Origin: Alphaproteobacteria bacterium bin52
Lineage (GTDB): Bacteria > Pseudomonadota > Alphaproteobacteria > Thalassobaculales > Thalassobaculaceae
NCBI GenBank assembly: GCA_002238645.1
Contig: MPMT01000005.1
Coordinates: 1 to 64,000, forward strand
Direction of reading: 5' to 3'
Length of the DNA stretch: 64,000 nt
Part shown: positions 35,049-42,091 of the stretch, in pieces
Layout of the letters: each line of letters begins with the position of its first letter
Position numbering within the stretch: position 1 is the stretch's first letter
Notes under the pieces: generated by a model
Database searches by the model: none
What the model saw: only the letters and a program-made list of their open reading frames with translations
Told to the model about the DNA's origin: nothing
Translations under genes and position numbers: made by a program

Positions 35049-35738
35049 CTATTCAAACAATGCGACGGCGCGGATCGGACTTCCGGTCCCTCCCCTGATG
35101 CGCAGCGGGAACCCGATGAAGCGGAACCGGCCCCTGCCGATCAGGCGATCCAGATTGGCAAGGCATTCCATGTGGGTGATGCCGCGTTCGGCACAGGCGA
35201 TGTGCGCCTTGTAGTTGGGCTCGCCTGCCGGGGCCGGGCTGATCGCTTCGACCCCGAACATCACGATGCCATGATCGGCAAGCCAGTGGACCGCGTCGAC
35301 ATGCAGGCCCGGGAAGTCCTCGAGATAGCCCGGTGAGCCGAACAGTCGCTCGTTGACCGCCATGTACAGCAGCACGGTGTCACGCGGCCTGATCTCCTGG
35401 CCGGAACGAGCCAGTGCCTGCTCCATTTCCGGTACCGTGACCTGGTGGCGCAGCGGTACGTCCGACAGGTCGAGGCAGATCGCTTCGGTGTAGAAGTCCT
35501 CGAGCGGAACCTGCTCGATCGACGGCGCGTCAGCGGCAGGGTTGAAGTGGCACGGCGCGTCAACATGTGTCGTCGAGTGATCGCTGATCGACAGTGACAG
35601 CGACTTCGACGTGAAGACGGTATCGCCGGCCCGTTTGACCTCTTCGTGATCATTCCAGACCGTAACGATCACCGGCGGGTGCGACGGGTGGGCCGGGGTG
35701 CGGTGATGGATTTCCCGGCTGAGGTCGATCAGTTCCAT
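35049..35738 (-). CDS. Cyclase-family (kynurenine-formamidase-like) metal hydrolase
   Basis: A 229-aa protein of the cyclase/KynB family. The metal-binding signature is SISDHSTTHVDAPCHF, a variant of HxGTHxDxPxH, and IVMFGVEAISPAP with NYKAH is the conserved C-terminal region. Family members hydrolyse N-formylkynurenine, isatin or similar cyclic amides. The start at 35738 is preferred over the upstream ATG at 35780 because GGAGAGG lies just before it. Its final codons (LFE, stop) are repeated on the far side of the inverted-repeat element, as if that element had inserted at the gene's end and duplicated the target. Confidence 0.87.
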   Translation of the reverse strand: MELIDLSREIHHRTPAHPSHPPVIVTVWNDHEEVKRAGDTVFTSKSLSLSISDHSTTHVDAPCHFNPAADAPSIEQVPLEDFYTEAICLDLSDVPLRHQVTVPEMEQALARSGQEIRPRDTVLLYMAVNERLFGSPGYLEDFPGLHVDAVHWLADHGIVMFGVEAISPAPAGEPNYKAHIACAERGITHMECLANLDRLIGRGRFRFIGFPLRIRGGTGSPIRAVALFE

Positions 35739-36131
35739 GAGCCTCTCCAGCGACAGCGTTCGGCCATTCGGCCGCGTCATGCCAATGTGACCGGAGCACG
35801 TACCGTATCGTCAAGCAGTCCTGTCGAGATGAACGGGCGCGCGTTGCCCGGATTGCCCGCTACGCCTCACCACGGCCCGGGCGAAGGCGGACGGGATGGA
35901 GGTCTCACCGATGGTGCTCTGCCCGCAGTCCGGCCGTGCCGAACGCACGAGCGTTGCGCACACGCCCGGTCGAAACCGGCGCCGGACCGTTCCGGATCCC
36001 GGGCCCAACGCCGAAGGCACAGCCGTGACGCGTCGGTCATGCCGGGGGTCCGTCATGTCGCGTGTCGTTGACCAGTTCGGACCCGATCACCAGATCAAGG
36101 AATATGGAATGCACCCATGCGGGGACGAACG
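35739..36131. other. Divergent intergenic region
   Basis: About 390 bp between the cyclase start and the outer-membrane protein start. No coherent coding frame or repeat was recognised. Promoters for both genes should lie here. Confidence 0.4.
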
Positions 36132-36857
36132 ATGAAGTACGGCGCAGGACTGATCGCCCTTGCACTGCTCGCGGGACTGTCAGCCGATGCGAGTGCCGCA
36201 GAGTTCAGCTACAGCTACCTGGAAGTCACGGCGGACCTGTCGAAGACCAAGAACACGGCAACGGCACCGCTGGAGGACGACGCGGACGGTCGGCTCATCG
36301 GCATTGCGGGATCCTGGGAAGTGTTCGATTCGATCTACATCAAGGGCACCTGGTCCAGGGAAACCAAGGAATTCGGCAACGAGGTGGCCGGTGTCCCGCT
36401 GGACCTCGAAAGCAGGCAGACCCTTGCCATGCTTGGCGCGGGATATCACTTCGAGCCGGGCGAACGGCTCAGTGTCTACGCTGAAGCGCTCGCGATCGTG
36501 GATTTCAAGGTCGAGCACACGGTTCCACTTGTCACGAGATCGGCAAGAGGACCAGCCGCGGTCACGACGACCGATTCCGTGATTGAGGGCGATGGTCTTG
36601 CCGCCGCCCTGGGGGTTCGTTACCGGGTCGACGAGAACGTGGAACTCGAAGGCCAGCTCTCGCACATGCGGACCGAAGCAGACATTCTGCGTACCGGCGG
36701 GGACATCTCGGATTCAGAAACCATGCTCAGGATCGGCGGGCAGTTCTACACCGGCCACGGACTGTCGGTTGGCGGCTACTTTTCCTACAGCAAGCATACC
36801 GACGACAACTTTGACCACATCAGGAAGCTTGGTGCCTTCCTGCGATACTATTTCTGA
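36132..36857 (+). CDS. Outer-membrane beta-barrel protein
   Basis: A 241-aa exported protein. A signal peptide (MKYGAGLIALALLAGLSADASAA, cleavage probably after residue 23) is followed by alternating hydrophobic/polar strands and ends GAFLRYYF, with a terminal Phe typical of BAM-inserted barrels. The size suits an 8-stranded OmpA/OmpW-like barrel with no periplasmic domain. The ATG at 36132 fits the signal peptide; the upstream ATG at 36117 adds only MRGRT. Function beyond outer-membrane location is unknown. Confidence 0.8.
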   Translation: MKYGAGLIALALLAGLSADASAAEFSYSYLEVTADLSKTKNTATAPLEDDADGRLIGIAGSWEVFDSIYIKGTWSRETKEFGNEVAGVPLDLESRQTLAMLGAGYHFEPGERLSVYAEALAIVDFKVEHTVPLVTRSARGPAAVTTTDSVIEGDGLAAALGVRYRVDENVELEGQLSHMRTEADILRTGGDISDSETMLRIGGQFYTGHGLSVGGYFSYSKHTDDNFDHIRKLGAFLRYYF

Positions 36858-37059
36858 AAACCCGGCAACGGGATCGCGAAGAGCTCCTGCCTCGGGACTG
36901 TTGTTCGACGGGGCTGTACACACTCCTCCCAGTGATCAGCTGTTACTCCCTCTCGCTGGTCTGACCCCCCGCCACGGACACACCGAATTCCCCGCCGTCA
37001 CGCAGATTCCCGTATCGAAACTGGAGAAATTTCACGCATCTGCAAGGCGTGTAATTGCC

Positions 37060-37090
37060 TTGACATTTTCGGGTGCAAGATCAGTATTAT
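37060..37090 (+). promoter_or_regulatory. Probable sigma-70 promoter and operator before the AbiEi-HipA gene
   Basis: A perfect TTGACA at 37060-37065 is followed by TATTAT at 37085-37090. The 19-base spacer is longer than ideal. ATTAT of the -10 region and ATAAT 16 bases further form an inverted repeat just before the start codon, a plausible autoregulatory operator for the N-terminal winged-helix domain (inference). Confidence 0.45.
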
Positions 37091-37116
37091 GCATTTCAGA
37101 TGTGGGATAATTCATC

Positions 37117-37842
37117 ATGCTGCACTTGGTCAACGAGACTATCGATGCTAGGCGCGCGCACTATCGTGCCCGCGCCGGAACACTCACTCGGTTGGTCCGC
37201 GGGGTGTATGTTGAGAGCGACAGCGACAGAGATACCGTGATTCTTGGCCACGCGGTGCGTATCGCGCGCTATCTCTATCCCAACGCATACCTGTCGTCGG
37301 CAAGCTCCCTCCTGCTGGGACCGACGGCGGACGGGCGGCTGTTCATCAGCGGCCGGCGCAATCAACGCACACGCCTTCGCACGCTCGAGATCGTCCAGAA
37401 CACGGCCCCGGAGAATCCATCGACCGTCCCTGCCGTGATCGGTGACGAACTGGGCGAGCTGCATGTCGACATCTCGTCGCCGCGCCAGCGCTTCCTGGAG
37501 GCCTTTCGGTTGCGGAGCGAACACGCCAGCGCAGTTACGCCCGAAATGCGCGACCAGATGGCTGTGCGTCTGATCGAGGAATGCGGCTCGCCCGAGGCCG
37601 CAGCAGAAACCGTCTGGGCACTGGCGCGCGGCAACGGCTGGTACCGAGAAGGCGAACATGCCGAACGATTCCTCCTGCAGCGACCCACCGCCACCAGGGT
37701 CCCTCCCAACAAGGCCGCTCTCGACCTCCTGGTGGCCTGGCACGGCGAGCTGCTTGGCAATCTCACCCATGACGGTTTCGAATGGCGCTGGAAGCCGCGC
37801 AAACGCGCCACGCCGGCGCTGATCTGCGAGAGTGCGCCAGGA
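37117..37842 (+). pseudogene. AbiEi-like/HipA fusion toxin, 5' part (interrupted by IS110)
   Basis: About 242 codons of a gene cut by an IS110 element. Residues 1 to about 195 resemble the winged-helix and following region of AbiEi-family antitoxins (ARAGTLTRLVRGVYVESDSD). From about residue 200 the text becomes the N-terminal subdomain of HipA kinases (LDLLVAWHGELLGNLTHDG, ending ATPALICESAPG). The match resumes at 39645 with ELPPFIESLLPEGWL, exactly the next HipA segment, so both parts formed one protein of about 616 aa. The frame runs on into the IS110 transposase by chance. Function as a toxin-antitoxin fusion is inferred from domains. Confidence 0.75.
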
Positions 37843-37918
37843 AAGATTGCATGTGCGGTGTTGGATTTTGCTTGCGGCCATGTGGGGCCGGGGAAAGAGT
37901 CGAGTATCAATATATGGT

Positions 37919-37950
37919 GGCAAGGGGCTGGTTCAGGCCCACCCCTTGCC
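37919..37950 (+). ncRNA. Hairpin in IS110 left non-coding end (candidate bridge RNA part)
   Basis: GGCAAGGGG and CCCCTTGCC form a perfect 9-bp stem around a 14-base loop, ending 18 bases before the transposase ATG. It could be part of a bridge RNA or a structure limiting transposase translation. Confidence 0.4.
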
Positions 37951-37968
37951 GATGAAAGGAGCTCGACG

Positions 37969-39189
37969 ATGCCGAAAGAACTGAACGACGTGACCCCTTC
38001 CATGGGCGAAGGTAGCACGGTGTATGTGGCGGTGGAAATCAGCGACAAGTCCTGGGTTGTCGGGATCGGCGCTCCGTCGGATCCGGGCAAGGTTGGGATG
38101 CATACACTGGCGCCGGCCGACACAGACGGTCTGGTCGCGAGGATCGAGAAGGCCCGTGCCCGTGTTGGCGATCCTTCTCGGGTGCTGCTGACCTACGAGG
38201 CGGGATACGAAGGCTTCTGGCTGGCCCGGTGGCTCGGCCTGCAGGCGCCGCAGATCGATGTCCTGGTGTGTGATCCCGCGAGCCTCGAGGTGGTTCGCAA
38301 GGCGAAGCGTGCGAAGACCGACAGGATCGACGCGAAACGGATGGTTCGTGCGCTGCGGGCGTGGGACCGGGGCGAGGAGGAGGCTCTGTCTGTGGTTCGG
38401 ATCCCGACCGAGGCAGAGGAGGATGCCAAGCGTCTGCTTCGCAATCGGGAGCGTCTGGTGAAGGAACGCACCAGGCTGGGCAATACGATCAAGGGATTGC
38501 TGAAGCTGCAGGGGGTCCGGGATCTGGAGCCGAGGCGCCCGTCGTTTCTGGCTGATTTCGCCGAGGTTCGCACAGCGTATGGTGCGCCACTGCCTCCTGG
38601 TCTTCGCGACGAGATCGAGGCGACGCACGAGCGGCTTGTCATGGTCATGGCGCAGCTGAAAGAGATCGAGGAGAAGAAGGCTGCTCTGATCGCGGAGGCT
38701 GCAGGGATGTCTGAGCAGGCTTCAACTCATGATCAGGGCACTCGGACCGGCACAGGGGATGAGGAGCACCGTGCAGTGCCGGGCCCGGCGGCTGTGCTGG
38801 TCCAGTTGAAGGGGATCGGAGCGAACGATGCCGTGCTGCTTCAGCACGAGGTGTTGTACCGGGACTTCAGGAACCGGCGGGAGATCGCCGCTTGGGCGGG
38901 TCTTGCACCGGTCCCATGGGCGAGCGGCGGGGTCGAGAACGACCAGGGCATCAGCAAGGCGGGCCATCCGGTGATCCGCAGGCATCTGGTGCAGATGGCG
39001 TGGCGCTGGGTGCGGTATCAGCCCGCCAGCGCAATCACGGTCTGGTTCCATGAGTATTGCGCGCGCCGGCGTGACAGGCTGATGCGCAAGCGGGCCATCA
39101 TCGCCGTGGCACGCAAGCTGCTTGTCGCGCTATGGCGGTACGCCACGACCGGTCTGGTGCCGACAGGCGCGGTACTCGGTCCATCGTGA
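37969..39189 (+). CDS. IS110-family transposase (DEDD recombinase)
   Basis: A 406-aa transposase starting at ATG 37969 after AAAGGAG. The N-terminal RuvC-like DEDD domain begins STVYVAVEISDKSWVVGI and includes LLTYEAGYEGFWLARWL and KRAKTDRIDAKRMVRALRAW. The C-terminal Transposase_20 domain holds LVQLKGIGANDAVLL and IAAWAGLAPVPWASGG, with the conserved Ser region EN-DQGISKAGHPVIRRHL. Length and order are normal, so it may be active. It sits inside a HipA gene, in the same orientation. Confidence 0.93.
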   Translation: MPKELNDVTPSMGEGSTVYVAVEISDKSWVVGIGAPSDPGKVGMHTLAPADTDGLVARIEKARARVGDPSRVLLTYEAGYEGFWLARWLGLQAPQIDVLVCDPASLEVVRKAKRAKTDRIDAKRMVRALRAWDRGEEEALSVVRIPTEAEEDAKRLLRNRERLVKERTRLGNTIKGLLKLQGVRDLEPRRPSFLADFAEVRTAYGAPLPPGLRDEIEATHERLVMVMAQLKEIEEKKAALIAEAAGMSEQASTHDQGTRTGTGDEEHRAVPGPAAVLVQLKGIGANDAVLLQHEVLYRDFRNRREIAAWAGLAPVPWASGGVENDQGISKAGHPVIRRHLVQMAWRWVRYQPASAITVWFHEYCARRRDRLMRKRAIIAVARKLLVALWRYATTGLVPTGAVLGPS

Positions 39190-39204
39190 CGGTCGTCACG
39201 ATGG
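39181..39204 (+). terminator. Perfect 10-bp hairpin over the IS110 transposase stop
   Basis: CCATCGTGAC and GTCACGATGG pair perfectly around GGTC; the TGA stop lies in the left arm. There is no T-run, so it may be a transcription or RNA-processing structure, or part of a bridge RNA in the right end, instead of an intrinsic terminator. Confidence 0.4.
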
Positions 39205-39644
39205 CCGGGAACAGAGGCTGAGGCAGAAGGAGGGTTTTCCTGTCCAACGCGGCTCGACGGGGTCGCGGCGGAACCGGAGGATGCGTGATCGCCATGGGAG
39301 CAGGGCGGCCGGCTTGACGGCACCGTTTTGTAAGATGGATCCCGTCCACCGGAACGTCGAACCACAGGATGTGGAATCGGGGTCACGGGGCCGGCACAGG
39401 CTGGCCAACCGAACCGTATAGGAGTTGAGTGCCGCCGTTGAGCGCACTGCTGAAAAGACGTTCCATCCGGACCACCTTCGCTGCGCCTGGCAGCCGTCGA
39501 AATGGACTACTTGGAAAAAAAGAACTGCTGCCTTTGTTCGTGCGCGGACAGGCGACATCACCGGCTCGACAGAGGGTAACACGATGAGGGAGGAACAAGA
39601 GTCGACGGAGTAAAATCACGCTTGACAGTGGGGAAAGCTCATAG

Positions 39645-40769
39645 GAGCTCCCACCATTCATCGAATCCCTACTGCCCGAGGGATGGCTCGCCCGGGTCCT
39701 CCGGGAGGGCGACCAGCGCGGGGCGCTGCGCGGCGGTCGGCGCTACATGTCCAACGTCTCTGTCACCCCGAGCCGGGCCGAACTGGCGGCCTTGCCGGAG
39801 GATGTCCTCTCGACACCGCTTGAGGCGTTCTGCGAGGCGGGCCGTTTCACCGGTTGCTATCGTGGACCGGAGCGTGGACATGTCGAGGAGACATTCGAGC
39901 GCAATCTCGCCAGGCTCTACTCGCAGCCCGAAACACCGCGCCTGTCGGGCATCCAGATCAAGGCGCCAATGAGCCTGCTTGCCGATGGAACCCTGCTGCC
40001 AGCCGTCAACAGGGCGTTCACGCATGTCCTCAAACCCGCCGGAACCGCCGGCTTCGAAACGCTACCCGTCGTCGAATGGCTTTGCCTGGAACTCGGCCGT
40101 GCCGGCGGCTTCGAAGTGCCATCCGCCACATTGGTCGAAATGCCCGACGACATGCCCCCGGCATTGCTGGTCGAACGTTTCGACATCCGGCGCGGTCCGG
40201 AAGACCGGCGCCGTCTTGCGCTCGAGGACTTCTGCTCGGTTCTGGACATGCCCGCCTCGGCGAAATACGACAGCACCATCGAGCGCGTGGCCAGGCATCT
40301 CAGGCCGCTCTCGACCGATCCGGTCGCCGATCTCGGCCTCCTGTTCCGTCGCGCCGCCTTCGCCTGGCTCATTGCCGACGGCGATATGCACCTGAAGAAT
40401 GTCGCTCTCCTGAGAACGGCTGATGCCAGGGCGAAAACCTTCGCCTCTGTTCGGCTGGCGCCGCTCTATGACGCGGTCACCACCCGCGTCTTTCCCGGCC
40501 TTGCCGGCGACCGCATGGCCCTGAAGCTCAACGGCGAGGATGATCGGCTCCGCCTCCGGGACTTTCTCACGACGGCCCGAACGATTGGACTGCGGGGCAG
40601 CGAAGCCCGGACGGCCTTGGTGGACCTCGTTGTGCGACTCTCCCGAGGCGCGGCCACTCTCGAGTTGCCAGTATTTGCGCAGCGGTCGGAAGCAGCCAGG
40701 ACCGTCCGGGACCAGGTATCAGGCATCGTCGGGAAACGTTCCGCTGCGCTCATGCAGGACCTCTTCTGA
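39645..40769 (+). pseudogene. HipA-type kinase, 3' part of the interrupted AbiEi-HipA gene
   Basis: The frame resumes at 39645, just after a TAG in the IS110 end, with ELPPFIESLLPEGWLARVL. It carries the main HipA kinase domain: IQIKAPMSL, WLCLELGRAGGFEVP, LLVERFDIRR, the catalytic loop IADGDMHLKN and the metal-binding Asp in LAPLYDAVTTRVFPG. An ATG at 39747 could give a 340-aa protein from an IS-borne promoter, but it would lack the N-terminal subdomains. HipA kinases phosphorylate glutamyl-tRNA synthetase or other synthetases and cause growth arrest; the target here is unknown. Confidence 0.8.
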
Positions 40770-41407
40770 AAAGCGGGTCGTCAGTCGATCCCGTTCCCCA
40801 GCCACCTCCGGTTTCAACATGCCCGGCCGGCCGTACACCGACGCCGTCAGCACCAAGCTCACCTCCGCGGTCCCGGTAGCCTTGGGCAGCTCCGTCGGGC
40901 GCTGTTCTCGGGCGGAGGGATGCCCCGCGGAGCTGAAGGAGTCCTGCCGGAGGGACGTCATGCCGTCTCTGTTGTCGGACGATCTGCGTGTCGGTTTGAT
41001 GGAGGCGGCGTCCACCGACCTTAGTCTTAACTTACTGAAATTATTTAATTTTAATATTGGCACATTTGGTTTGCACCACGTTTTTGCCACGGAGCTTTCT
41101 CCTTACATCCCTTACCGAATTCATCTCGGGTGGTGCCGTCGGTGGCCGATGACCTACGAGTGCGTGACTCCTTCGGGGGTGTTCGTTCTCTCGTTCTCCC
41201 CACTCGACTTCGCTGCAACCGTCGGATGCCTTCGCTCAATCGGCGCCGCGATTCTTCCTTCCGTGCATCAACCGGTGGTGCTCGTACATCTTTTCCCGTT
41301 CCACGTCCGCGAGCGGGCGGATATCGTTCCGGTGCTGCTGGGCAGGCCATGCGCACACGTCCTCGGGTCGTAGCCGAGGGTGCTCGGGGTCCAGTGTTCG
41401 GGTGACG
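40770..41407. other. Degraded stretch between hipA and the IS3 remnant
   Basis: No intact gene. A distinct AT-rich patch at about 41020-41060 stands out from the GC-rich surroundings. Short frames on the minus strand do not match anything I know. The part next to the IS3 genes may be a decayed remainder of that element. Confidence 0.4.
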
Positions 41408-41593
41408 TCATGAGCGGTCCAGGGCGGGGGATGCTACCTCAAGGCCATCCATGCCGAAGCTCCGATACCGGTCACACCAGCGATAGACGGTCGTGCTCGC
41501 GATGCCGAGCTTGTCCAGCGTGCGACGCACCGGCAGATGCGAGCGCTCGACCAGGGCGATGATCTCCCGCTTCTCCGTGGGGGAGTATCTCAC
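41408..41593 (-). pseudogene. IS3-family orfB, N-terminal fragment
   Basis: Starts at GTG 41593 overlapping the orfA stop, as usual in IS3 elements. It reads RYSPTEKREIIALVERSHL, RTLDKLGIASTTVYRWCDRY and GMDGLEVASPALDRS, then stops after 61 residues. The helix-turn-helix beginning is present, but the whole DDE integrase domain is gone. The element is dead unless supplied in trans. Confidence 0.75.
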
Positions 41594-41970
41594 GCGTCGT
41601 CGCCCCCTTCCCCAATCATGCTTTTCTTGAGAAGTCGGTTCTCCAGCACCAGGTCGGCGACCAGCTCTTTCATATCGCGCATCTCGCGACGCAACTCCCT
41701 GACCACGCCGGTGTTCACCTGGGGCGCCGTTTCGCCGGCCAGGCGCTTCTTGCCCGCTTCGAGAAACTCTTTCGACCAACTGTAATACAGGCTCTCCGCG
41801 ATACCTTCGCGCCGGCACAGCGCAGCGATGCTGTCCTCGCCACGCAGCCCTTCCAGCACGATGCGGATCTTCTCCTCCGCCGAATATTGCTTGCGCGTCC
41901 GGCGGCGAATGTCACGGACCGTCTTCTCGGCAGGCTCTTTGGCGCGCGTGGAATTCTGTCTCATCTTCAT
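41590..41970 (-). CDS. IS3-family transposase OrfA
   Basis: A 126-aa OrfA of the HTH_Tnp_1 type: RKQYSAEEKIRIVLEGLRGE, SIAALCRREGIAESLYYSW and KEFLEAGKKRLAG form the DNA-binding domain, followed by a leucine-zipper helix (ELVADLVLENRLLKKSM). It looks complete. Its partner orfB is truncated immediately downstream, so this is a remnant at the 3' side of the restriction operon. Confidence 0.88.
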   Translation of the reverse strand: MKMRQNSTRAKEPAEKTVRDIRRRTRKQYSAEEKIRIVLEGLRGEDSIAALCRREGIAESLYYSWSKEFLEAGKKRLAGETAPQVNTGVVRELRREMRDMKELVADLVLENRLLKKSMIGEGGDDA

Positions 41971-42091
41971 TCCCTTCGGTCACTGCGATGAGCCAGAAAT
42001 CCTCCCTTATGAAAATGCCTCAGCCTGTCTCATAGGCGCTGACGTTGGACAACCCTGAGCCTTGCACTTCGTTGAGACCTTCGCTTGAGGC

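Larger units (their letters stand above)
37843..39644 (+). mobile_element. IS110-family insertion sequence
   Basis: Boundaries are inferred from the point where HipA homology breaks on both sides, accurate to a few bases: AGGA occurs at both junctions. The element has about 125 bp before the transposase and about 455 bp after it. Both non-coding ends contain strong hairpins. TTGACA at 39622-39627 lies 17 bases from the right end, as expected for a promoter half that is completed when the element circularises. IS110 elements use a non-coding bridge (seek) RNA to choose targets. Confidence 0.75.

Noticed and set aside
37117-39189. One 690-aa protein joining an AbiEi-like domain to an IS110 transposase
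   Set aside because: The HipA sequence interrupted at 37842 resumes at 39645, and the transposase has its own start with AAAGGAG, so the long frame is an accident of insertion.
40719-41090. Minus-strand 123-aa frame overlapping the hipA end
   Set aside because: It overlaps the 3' end of hipA, has no ribosome-binding site and mixes an AT-rich patch with unrelated GC-rich text. A link to a group II intron was considered, but no intron structure or reverse transcriptase is present.
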